DNA of 7,783 nt from Desulfovibrionales bacterium GWA2_65_9 (GTDB lineage: Bacteria; Desulfobacterota; Desulfovibrionia; Desulfovibrionales; Desulfovibrionaceae): positions 1-7,783 of the forward strand of contig MGTN01000056.1 in NCBI GenBank assembly GCA_001799475.1. Direction: 5' to 3'. The notes beneath the pieces were generated by a model. It did not search any database. It worked only from the letters and a program-made list of their open reading frames with translations, and was not told where the DNA came from. Numbering within the stretch: position 1 is the first letter of the stretch; each line of letters opens with the position of its first letter. Made by a program: the position numbers and the translations under genes. Below are positions 1 through 5,153 of the stretch, in pieces.

Positions 1-1530
1 CGGGGGCCTCTGGGCCAGGGCCTTGGGCCCGGCAACAATCCGCGCCCCGGCGGCCTGCGCGAGGTTGCGCAGCATGGCCGGGAAGAGCAGGCCGTGGGCT
101 GGCCACATGAGCCACCAGTAGGCCAGGCCGAGCAACCCGCGCGGCTGGAAGCTGGTCAGCAGCAGAAGCTCCGTGCCGTTGTCCTTCGGCGCCAGGCGCA
201 GGTCCAGGGTGGCCCAGCCCGGCAGCTTCATCTCGGCCAGCAGGAGCAAACGGCGCCCAGGCTCCGCAGCCAGCACGCGCCAGAAATCCAAGGCCTCGCC
301 CACGGCCGCGGTTGCGCCGTCGCGCCGCCCGCGCGAGTGCCCCGGCCCGCCGAGCAGCTTGTCTACAAAGCCGCGCACGCGCCAGAGCAGGTTGCCGGCA
401 AACCAGCCCGTGTCCCCGCCGATGCGCTGCACCGTGTCCCAGACCCGCTCCGGGGGGGCGTCCAGGGTGGCGGCGTAGTCGGCGCGGAACACGGTGCCCC
501 CGGCAAAGCTGGCGTCCCCGGCCCTGGTCCACTCCGCCGGGCAGGACGCGGCCTGGCTCAGTTCCTGGGGCGCGCAGAGCGCTCCGGCATCAAAGCAGCA
601 GGTGGCTGCCCCGCCCTGGCGCGTCTCGGACAGGGCTGCGGCGATGGCCTCCTCGCAGCTCATAAGCTTCTGCGGCACCAGGTCCAGGATGCGCTGGTCA
701 TGGCAGACGACCTCGTTCTTCAGGCCCGCGATGAGCGGCCGCACAAGGTGGGCCGGCACGGGCGTGATGAGGTTGACCCAGAAGGCGGAGAGCTTCGGCG
801 TCAGCAGCGGCACCGGGAGGATCAGCGGAGCGCGGATGCGGGCCGCGCGGGCGTAAATGCGGAACAGCTCGCCGTAGGTGATGACGTCCGGGCCGCCGAT
901 GTCCAGCGTCAGGCCGGTGGCGGCCGGGTTCTCCAGGCAGCCGAGCAAATAGCCCAGCACGTTGGTCACCGCGATGGGCTGGCAGCGCGTGCGCACCCAG
1001 CGCGGGGTGATCATGAGCGGCAGGCGTTCCACCAGGCTGCGGATGATCTCAAAGGAGGCGCTGCCCGAGCCCAAAATCACGGCCGCGCGCAGCACCGTGG
1101 CCGGAACCGCGCCCTCAGTGAAGATGCGCCCGACCTCGGAGCGCGAGCGCAGGTGCTCGGACAATCCCGGCTGGTCATCCCCCAGCCCGCTCAGGTAGAT
1201 GATGCGGCCCACCCCGGCCTCCTGGGCGGCCTGGGTCATGTTGGCGGCGGCCAGGCGGTCGGCCTGGGCGAAATCCCCGCCCGCGCCCATGGAATGCACC
1301 AGGTAGAAGGCCGCAGAGCAGCCCTGCATGGCCGCCACAAGACTGGCCTTGTCCGTGACGTCGGCCCGGAGGATGCGCAAGTTCTGGTGCGCGCCCCAGG
1401 GCCGGGCCGCCAGCTTGCGCGGGCTGCGCACCGCCGCGTGGACCGTGTACCCGCGCGCCAGCAAAAGCGGCACCAGCCGCCCGCCCACGTAGCCGGTGGC
1501 CCCGGCGACAAAGACCGCGTCCCGGGTCAC
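1..1530 (-). CDS. SDR-family NAD(P)-binding oxidoreductase with C-terminal DUF2867 domain (3' end outside window)
   Basis: The reading frame is open from a GTG at 1530 to the window edge, 510 codons without a stop. Residues 4-17 read as a Rossmann first strand and glycine loop (AVFVAGATGYVGG), so NAD(P) binding is expected. Further on are YLVHSMG and the IYLSGLG...LSEHLRSRSEVG stretch that typifies this SDR subgroup of the NmrA/atypical-SDR type. From about residue 345 the sequence matches the DUF2867 pattern: IGGDTGWFAGNLLWRVRG, LLGGPG, RGRRDG, DFWRV and AEMKLPGWA. A hydrophobic, Trp-rich segment follows, possibly membrane-associated. Proteins of this family are usually about 480-510 residues, so little should be missing. 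The GTG start is supported by AAGGA at 1539-1543, inside the end of the lipoprotein gene, with only 3 bp between the genes; the two are probably cotranscribed. The physiological substrate of this family is not established, so no specific reaction is claimed. Confidence 0.87.
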   Translation of the reverse strand, partial: MTRDAVFVAGATGYVGGRLVPLLLARGYTVHAAVRSPRKLAARPWGAHQNLRILRADVTDKASLVAAMQGCSAAFYLVHSMGAGGDFAQADRLAAANMTQAAQEAGVGRIIYLSGLGDDQPGLSEHLRSRSEVGRIFTEGAVPATVLRAAVILGSGSASFEIIRSLVERLPLMITPRWVRTRCQPIAVTNVLGYLLGCLENPAATGLTLDIGGPDVITYGELFRIYARAARIRAPLILPVPLLTPKLSAFWVNLITPVPAHLVRPLIAGLKNEVVCHDQRILDLVPQKLMSCEEAIAAALSETRQGGAATCCFDAGALCAPQELSQAASCPAEWTRAGDASFAGGTVFRADYAATLDAPPERVWDTVQRIGGDTGWFAGNLLWRVRGFVDKLLGGPGHSRGRRDGATAAVGEALDFWRVLAAEPGRRLLLLAEMKLPGWATLDLRLAPKDNGTELLLLTSFQPRGLLGLAYWWLMWPAHGLLFPAMLRNLAQAAGARIVAGPKALAQRPP

Positions 1531-1533
1531 GCG

Positions 1534-1800
1534 CTAGTCCTTTTCCTTGGGCACCCAGCCCAGGCGCTTCAGGCAGCCGGCCATGGCCGCCTCGCGGGCA
1601 TCGCCCTGGGGTTGGCTGCCGATCTTGCCCTCGCAGAACTTCGTGTCCTCCACAAAGAGCATGTCCTCCTTGCGCGGATCGGGCTGCCTGGGGTGGTTCC
1701 AGGCCTTGTTCTTGGGCAGGCAGCCGCCCAGGCTCAGGGCCAGCAGCATGAGGAGGCAGAAGACGAGGCAAAGACGGGCGAGGCTGGGCTTCAGACGCAT
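1534..1800 (-). CDS. small lipoprotein (88 aa) with a conserved-looking cysteine pair
   Basis: The protein starts MRLKPSLARL and continues with a hydrophobic stretch ending in the lipobox LGGC, so signal peptidase II would cleave before Cys27 and the mature protein would be about 62 residues, lipid-anchored. The mature part has only two further cysteines, Cys56 (KFCEGK) and Cys76 (MAGCLKRLGW), suggesting one disulfide in the periplasm. The C-terminal 'C-x-x-x-x-GW' ending resembles many short proteobacterial lipoproteins of unknown role. The ATG at 1800 is chosen because GGAGGA lies 4 bases upstream (1804-1809). The frame extends 13 codons further to a TTG at 1839, but that start has no comparable site and would put extra polar residues before the signal peptide. 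The gene ends 3 bp before the SDR gene. I do not recognise a specific function. Confidence 0.85.
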   Translation of the reverse strand: MRLKPSLARLCLVFCLLMLLALSLGGCLPKNKAWNHPRQPDPRKEDMLFVEDTKFCEGKIGSQPQGDAREAAMAGCLKRLGWVPKEKD

Positions 1801-1819
1801 GGTTCCTCCAAAGATCTCA

Positions 1820-1860
1820 CGACAGAAATATCCTGACAAAACTTACCGACACAAACATCC
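1820..1860. repeat. three imperfect 13-bp direct repeats upstream of the lipoprotein gene
   Basis: On the plus strand the blocks GACAGAAATATCC (1821-1833), GACAAAACTTACC (1835-1847) and GACACAAACATCC (1848-1860) follow one another, sharing GACA at the left and CC at the right. On the minus strand, which the neighbouring genes use, they read GG...TGTC. They are AT-rich in a GC-rich setting and fill most of the 71-bp gap before the lipoprotein gene. They could be stacked binding sites for a regulator at a promoter. No good -35/-10 pair was found in the gap. Confidence 0.5.
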
Positions 1861-1871
1861 AGGCCAAAGCC

Positions 1872-2435
1872 TCAGGGCAGAGCGAGCTCCGCTGCCAAGG
1901 CCACCTGGGCAAAAACCGCGCCCAGGGCAGCCAGGTAGGCGGTCTGGACATCAACGGCGGCAACCGTGCGGCCACCAAAGGCCAGTTCGCGGGTGGCGCA
2001 GGCGTCTGCGGCCAGGCGCACGGCAAAGCCCAGGTCAAAGGCCGCGCGCACGCTGGTGTCCACGCACATATGCGTCATCATGCCGCACACGGTCAACCGC
2101 GTGGCGCTCATCCCGCGCAGCACCTCCAGCAGGTCCGTGTCGCGGAAGGCGTTGGGGAAGTGCTTGAGTATGACCATTTCACCGGGCAGCGGGGCGTTGC
2201 CGGGGTGGATGTCTGCCCCCTTAGTGCCGGGCAGAAAGAAGGTCGAGCCGGGCCGGAGGTTCTCGTGGCGCACGTGGATGACCGGCAGCCCGGCCGCGCG
2301 ATAGCGGGCCAGCATGCCTGCGGCCACCTGTCCGGCCTGCTCCGCGCCCGCAAGCTCCATGTGCCCGCCCGGGAAGTAGTCGTTCTGGATGTCGATGCTG
2401 ACAAGCACGTCGGAGACGCCTGTTGTATTTGGCAT
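1872..2435 (-). CDS. isochorismatase-like cysteine hydrolase
   Basis: A 187-residue protein of the isochorismatase/nicotinamidase-like fold. Counting from the chosen ATG, the catalytic triad is Asp15 (VSIDIQNDYF), Lys91 (VILKHFPNAF) and Cys124 (GMMTHMCVDTSVRAA), the last following the non-proline cis-peptide region typical of the family. The stretch HVRHENLRPGSTFFLPGTKG and IHP match the broad 'cysteine hydrolase' group. The DWHPxxH metal site of true nicotinamidases is absent, so PncA is unlikely. The enzyme should be cytoplasmic and hydrolyse an amide or vinyl ether, but the substrate cannot be read from sequence. The ATG at 2435 has GGAG 7 bases upstream; a TTG at 2450 in the same frame is a weaker candidate. 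The gene is divergent from the HD-GYP gene and lies 71 bp upstream of the lipoprotein gene, possibly in the same transcription unit. Confidence 0.9.
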   Translation of the reverse strand: MPNTTGVSDVLVSIDIQNDYFPGGHMELAGAEQAGQVAAGMLARYRAAGLPVIHVRHENLRPGSTFFLPGTKGADIHPGNAPLPGEMVILKHFPNAFRDTDLLEVLRGMSATRLTVCGMMTHMCVDTSVRAAFDLGFAVRLAADACATRELAFGGRTVAAVDVQTAYLAALGAVFAQVALAAELALP

Positions 2436-2546
2436 GGCCTTGCTCCGCAAGCGAGAGTCGCGGCCCGTCCCGGCGCGCGCCTGCGCACCCTAGCAGAGAT
2501 TCGCCAAGCCGCCAATCGCCCCTGCCGCCGCCCCCGACCCGTCCCT

Positions 2547-2571
2547 AATTGATCTTGACATTCAATTTCAA
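2547..2571. promoter_or_regulatory. overlapping palindromes, candidate operator in the divergent intergenic region
   Basis: TTGACATT-C-AATTTCAA (2555-2571) is a 17-bp inverted repeat with 7 of 8 arm positions pairing. It overlaps AATTGA (2547-2552) / TCAATT (2562-2567), whose arms match perfectly around a 9-bp spacer. The block is strongly AT-rich in a GC-rich region and covers the TTGACA box. Its shape (8-1-8) recalls Fur-family operators, but the regulator is not identified. Confidence 0.45.
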
Positions 2572-2584
2572 TTTACCCTATGAG
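2555..2584 (+). promoter_or_regulatory. candidate sigma-70-type promoter for the HD-GYP gene
   Basis: A perfect TTGACA (2555-2560) is followed after 18 bp by TATGAG (2579-2584), which matches 4 of 6 bases of the -10 consensus. Transcription would begin near 2591, leaving a leader of about 90 bases. The leader would start almost directly with a perfect 6-bp hairpin, GCTTGA-GCA-TCAAGC (2596-2610). The spacer is full of the palindrome arms, so a bound repressor would block RNA polymerase. Confidence 0.45.
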
Positions 2585-2682
2585 TGCCCACCGGTGCTTG
2601 AGCATCAAGCCGCATCGGGGGTCGTGCGCCAGCGGAACATGGGATTCCGGGCGGCGCAGGACGGCAAACAGGGAGGGCAGGC

Positions 2683-3396
2683 ATGCTTCTTTTGACCAGC
2701 GGCGGCGCGCACAGCGAAAAATGTTCCGGGGCCGAGCCTGGCGGGTGTTCCGGAAAATGCGGCGGACTGGGCGCCTGCGCCATGAACACGGCGCACCAGC
2801 TGGCCGAGTCCCTGGGCCGGGCCGTGGACGCCCGCGACCGGCGGCTGTCACGGCACTCGGAGCTGGTGGCCGAAATCTCCGGCCTGCTGGCCAGGGCGCA
2901 CGGACTCACGGCCCGGCAGTCGGAACTGGTGCACATGGCCGGGCACATGCACGACATCGGCAAAATCGGCGTGCCCGACGCCGTGCTGCACAAGCCCGGC
3001 CCGCTCTCCCCCGAGGAATGGGTTCTCGTGCGCGAGCACCCGCGCCTGGGCGCGGAGATCCTCTGTCCGGTGCGCGTATTCCGGGGGCCGCACAGCGTCT
3101 GCGAGATCGTCCTCTCGCACCACGAACGCTTCGACGGCGGCGGCTACCCGCGCGGCCTGGCCGGACAAGACATCCCGCTGGGCGCGCGGCTGGTGAGCGT
3201 GGCCGACGCCTTCTGCGCCATGACCGAGGACCGGCCGTATCGTCAGGGGATGAGCGTGGAGGAGGCCGTGCGCGAGATCAAGGCCTCGGACGGGAGCATG
3301 TTCGATCCGTGCGTGGTCAAGGATTTCCTGCGCATCCGGCACCTGCTGCCGGAACTGCTGCAGGGCGGCAGCGGCCTGTCCTGTCCCCTGCCGTGA
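2683..3396 (+). CDS. HD-GYP domain phosphodiesterase with Cys-rich N-terminal tail
   Basis: A 237-residue protein made almost entirely of one HD-GYP domain, the class that hydrolyses cyclic di-GMP. Visible landmarks are His58 in the first helix, His90-Asp91 with Lys94 (HMHDIGKIGVPD), KPGPLS, His119, His146-His147 followed by ERFDGGGYPRGLAG (the GYP loop), Asp175 (VADAF), DRPYR (183-187) and FDP (207-209). Metal-binding and GYP residues are thus in place, and activity is plausible. There is no receiver, PAS or membrane segment. Instead residues 1-34 carry Cys14, Cys22, Cys26 and Cys32, a possible metal or redox site. Cys178 stands where most family members have Asp (VADVFDAL). The ATG at 2683 is supported by GGGAGG at 2671-2676, 6 bases upstream. 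Starting at Met34 instead would remove the cysteine tail, but that Met has no clear ribosome binding site. The gene seems monocistronic and convergent with the small gene downstream. Confidence 0.93.
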   Translation: MLLLTSGGAHSEKCSGAEPGGCSGKCGGLGACAMNTAHQLAESLGRAVDARDRRLSRHSELVAEISGLLARAHGLTARQSELVHMAGHMHDIGKIGVPDAVLHKPGPLSPEEWVLVREHPRLGAEILCPVRVFRGPHSVCEIVLSHHERFDGGGYPRGLAGQDIPLGARLVSVADAFCAMTEDRPYRQGMSVEEAVREIKASDGSMFDPCVVKDFLRIRHLLPELLQGGSGLSCPLP

Positions 3397-3496
3397 GCCC
3401 GCAGGCCCGCCGCTGGTCCTTCCATTGGTCCGGCATTGCGCCCCAGGTCCCGGCGGGGTATGCTTGCGCGCAGGAAGCAGCCGTCTGGCGCAGGCG

Positions 3497-3643
3497 TCAG
3501 GCCAGGATGCGCCGGTACACGGAGCGCTCGTAGGCATCGCAGAGGCGGCGCGCCAGGGGTTCGGCCAATCCGGCCTGTTGCAGCCGGCAATAGATGTGCA
3601 GGGGGTTCAGAAGATGTTGCAGTTGGCAGCGCATGTAGTTCAT
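3497..3643 (-). CDS. small Cys/His-containing protein (48 aa), unknown function
   Basis: A 48-codon frame with a near-ideal ribosome binding site, AAGGAGG at 3652-3658, 8 bases before the ATG at 3643, and a TGA stop at 3497-3499. The protein begins MNYMRCQLQHLL and continues NPLHIYCRL; Cys6, His10, His16 and Cys19 form a C-x3-H-x5-H-x2-C pattern that could bind a metal. A third cysteine is Cys35. The rest is Arg-rich and predicted helical (LARRLCDAYERSVYRR). There is no signal peptide. Similar short proteins with a 'CQLQH..NPLH.YCRL' pattern seem familiar from Desulfovibrio-type genomes, but I cannot verify this and know no function. It lies tail-to-tail with the HD-GYP gene and head-to-head with cbiR. 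A sigma-54-like element is found upstream at 3687-3702. Confidence 0.72.
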   Translation of the reverse strand: MNYMRCQLQHLLNPLHIYCRLQQAGLAEPLARRLCDAYERSVYRRILA

Positions 3644-3686
3644 GATGTTCCCCTCCTTGCCGGGGATCGTCTGCTGCCTTTGAGGA

Positions 3687-3702
3687 AGCAAAAGCCATGC
3701 CC
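3687..3702 (-). promoter_or_regulatory. sigma-54 (RpoN)-like -24/-12 promoter element
   Basis: Read on the minus strand the sequence is GGGCATG-GCTT-TTGCT. Against the RpoN consensus TGGCACG-N4-TTGCW it agrees at 10 of 12 positions, including the essential GG and GC doublets exactly 12 bp apart. Transcription would start near 3676, about 33 bases before the ATG of the 48-aa gene and upstream of its ribosome binding site. The element overlaps the proposed cbiR start codon. An enhancer-binding protein would be needed; none is encoded here. Confidence 0.4.
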
Positions 3703-4623
3703 AGATTGAAAAGCGCAGCAAATCCTGCGGGGCCGATTTCCGGGCCAATTTCTGGACTGGACGCCGGGCGACGGAATTCTGCCGCCCCGGGCTGTGACGC
3801 CCACACCATGGATGTCGCCCAGGCCTTTGGCAGCCCCGGTTTGCCGCCCTGGAGCCTGGCTGCGCCCTCCTGCGTGCTGCCGGCGGACGTGGGCACAAAT
3901 TGCGCGGCCCTGGCCTCCCACTTTCCGGAGCTCGGCCTGTGCTTTTTCGAAACCGCGGCCTGCCTGGCCTACACCGAGGCCGACCTGCCCCAGGCCCTCA
4001 GCGCCCTGCCGGTGCGCTGGCACCTGCATCTGCCTCTTGATCTGCCTTGGGACCTGCCCGGAGACCAGGGGCCGCCTGCGGTGGCCCAAACAATTTTGGC
4101 CCTGGCGGAAAAGGTTGCAGGACTTGCGCCCTGGGCCTATGTTTTGCACCCGCCAAAGGATGCGGAGCATCTGCGCAGGGACGCACCGGAACAGCTGCGC
4201 TGTCTGGCCCTGGCCCTGAAGGACCGCGGCATCCGCCCCGAGACGCTCTTGGTGGAGAACATCCAGGGCCGCGACCTGGAAATCCTGTGGCCCGTGGTGC
4301 GCGAGCTGGGCCTGGGCGTCTGCCTGGACCTGGGGCACATGCTGGAGCACGGCCAGGAGGACTTTCTCGATCTGCCGGAGTTGTGGGCGCACGCGCGCAT
4401 GCTGCATCTGAACGCCCCGGACCAGGCCAGGCCAGGCCGTCACGCCTCGCTTGGCAGCCTGGACGCCGCCGGGCGGGCGATTTTGGGCCGCATGCTGACC
4501 GCCTTCGCCCCTGGCGGCACCGTAGTGCTGGAGCTGTTCAGCCCGCGTGAACTGTTCGATTCGCTGCGCTTCGTTTCCGGCTTCTGGGCTGGCGCAAGCG
4601 GGCGTGAGGAGGATACTGCGTGA
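3697..4623 (+). CDS. cbiR: cobamide remodelling phosphodiesterase CbiR
   Basis: A TIM-barrel protein of the AP-endonuclease-2/xylose-isomerase-like superfamily. CbiR cleaves the nucleotide loop of complete cobamides, giving adenosylcobinamide phosphate and an alpha-riboside, so the lower ligand can be replaced. The family pattern begins at about residue 53 (LAAPSCVLPADVGTNC). Likely metal and catalytic residues are Glu85 (CFFETAACLAY), His109/His111 (WHLHLPLDLPW), His151 (YVLHPP), Glu187 (LLVENIQGRD), Asp211 and His214 (CLDLGHML), His237 (MLHLNAP) and Glu279 (VVLELFS). Next-door cobU strongly supports the call. The ATG at 3697 has GAGGAA at 3682-3687, but residues 1-50 are low-complexity with clearly less GC at third codon positions than the rest. 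A later start such as the ATG at 3808, which lacks a ribosome binding site, therefore remains possible. The stop overlaps the cobU start by 4 bases. Confidence 0.87.
   Translation: MPRLKSAANPAGPISGPISGLDAGRRNSAAPGCDAHTMDVAQAFGSPGLPPWSLAAPSCVLPADVGTNCAALASHFPELGLCFFETAACLAYTEADLPQALSALPVRWHLHLPLDLPWDLPGDQGPPAVAQTILALAEKVAGLAPWAYVLHPPKDAEHLRRDAPEQLRCLALALKDRGIRPETLLVENIQGRDLEILWPVVRELGLGVCLDLGHMLEHGQEDFLDLPELWAHARMLHLNAPDQARPGRHASLGSLDAAGRAILGRMLTAFAPGGTVVLELFSPRELFDSLRFVSGFWAGASGREEDTA
3730..3755 (+). repeat. two copies of a 14-bp direct repeat, 12-bp period
   Basis: GGGCCGATTTCCGG (3730-3743) and GGGCCAATTTCTGG (3742-3755) differ at two positions and overlap by two bases. In the cbiR frame they encode Gly-Pro-Ile-Ser twice, inside the doubtful N-terminal extension. 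This is probably a local duplication. Confidence 0.5.
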
Positions 4624-5153
4624 TCACGTTCGTCATCGGCGGCAACAAGTCCGGCAAGTCGGACTTCGCCATGGGCCTGCTGGAGCGCGAGCCCGGCCTG
4701 AAGCTGTTCCTGGCCACGGGCCAGGCCAAGGACATGAGCTTCCGCAAGCAGATCGCCCGGCACCGCGACCGCCGCGACCCGGCGCTGCCCGTGGTCGAGG
4801 TCGGCTGGGACTTGCCACGCGCCCTGCTGGAGGCTAAGAAGGACCACGCTGCGGTGCTCGTGGACAGCCTGGATTTCTGGCTGTACCTGTGCATGCAGGA
4901 GCAGCGCGAGGCCGACCTGATCCAGGCTTTGCTCGACATCCTGCAGGGTTGGAGTGGTCCGGAACTCATCCTGGTGTCCTGCGAGATCGGATTCGCGCCC
5001 CTGCCGGGCTCGAGCGAGGCCAGAACATTTCTCAAGAGGCTCGGCCGGTTGAACCAGGCCGTGGCGGCCCTGGCCCACGAGGCCTACCTTGTGGTGGCGG
5101 GCCTGCCCCTGGCGCTGAAAAAGGCGGAACATGGCGATCCCAAAACTGATTGA
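4620..5153 (+). CDS. cobU: adenosylcobinamide kinase / adenosylcobinamide-phosphate guanylyltransferase
   Basis: CobU (CobP) phosphorylates adenosylcobinamide and then transfers GMP from GTP to make adenosylcobinamide-GDP, the acceptor used by cobalamin synthase CobS. The 177-residue length is normal. The P-loop is GGNKSGKS (7-14). His48 in RHRDRR aligns with the histidine that carries the GMP intermediate. VDSLDFWL (81-88) corresponds to the family's VDCLTLWL, LVSCEIG (118-124) to the usual VSNEVG, and LGRLNQAVAALAHEAYLVVAGLPL (141-164) is the conserved C-terminal block. The usual Asn of VSNE is Cys121 here. Translation starts at GTG 4620 with GAGGAGGA at 4606-4613. The 4-base GTGA overlap with the cbiR stop implies translational coupling. 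After CbiR cleavage only the guanylyltransfer step would be strictly needed. The 3' end overlaps the DHH gene by 23 bp. Confidence 0.93.
   Translation: MITFVIGGNKSGKSDFAMGLLEREPGLKLFLATGQAKDMSFRKQIARHRDRRDPALPVVEVGWDLPRALLEAKKDHAAVLVDSLDFWLYLCMQEQREADLIQALLDILQGWSGPELILVSCEIGFAPLPGSSEARTFLKRLGRLNQAVAALAHEAYLVVAGLPLALKKAEHGDPKTD

Noticed and set aside
94..1836. Long open frame on the plus strand opposite the SDR and lipoprotein genes
   Set aside because: Its product is low-complexity (rich in Ala, Gly, Arg and Gln) with no family motifs. The minus strand carries clear SDR/DUF2867 and lipoprotein signatures. High GC content makes such shadow frames common.
1872..2435. Nicotinamidase (pncA) identity for the cysteine hydrolase
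   Set aside because: The Asp/Lys/Cys triad fits, but the nicotinamidase metal site (DWHPxxH) is absent, so only the broad family is called.
2640..2682. Resemblance of GCGCAGGACGGCAAAC in the HD-GYP leader to the GEMM c-di-GMP riboswitch core
   Set aside because: Only a short stretch is similar. The paired helices and the second conserved block of GEMM are missing before the start codon.
3397..3496. Bidirectional terminator between the convergent HD-GYP and small genes
   Set aside because: The interval is GC-rich with weak partial stems (for example CCCC...GGGG) but no clean hairpin followed by a T run on either strand.
2580..3533. Plus-strand frame beginning at ATGAGTGCCC and overlapping the HD-GYP gene
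   Set aside because: The translation is Arg/Pro-rich and structureless, overlaps the HD-GYP gene in another frame and has no ribosome binding site.
3644..3810. Cobalamin riboswitch upstream of cbiR-cobU
   Set aside because: It would be expected from function, but no B12-box-like sequence or matching fold could be seen, and the available space is short.
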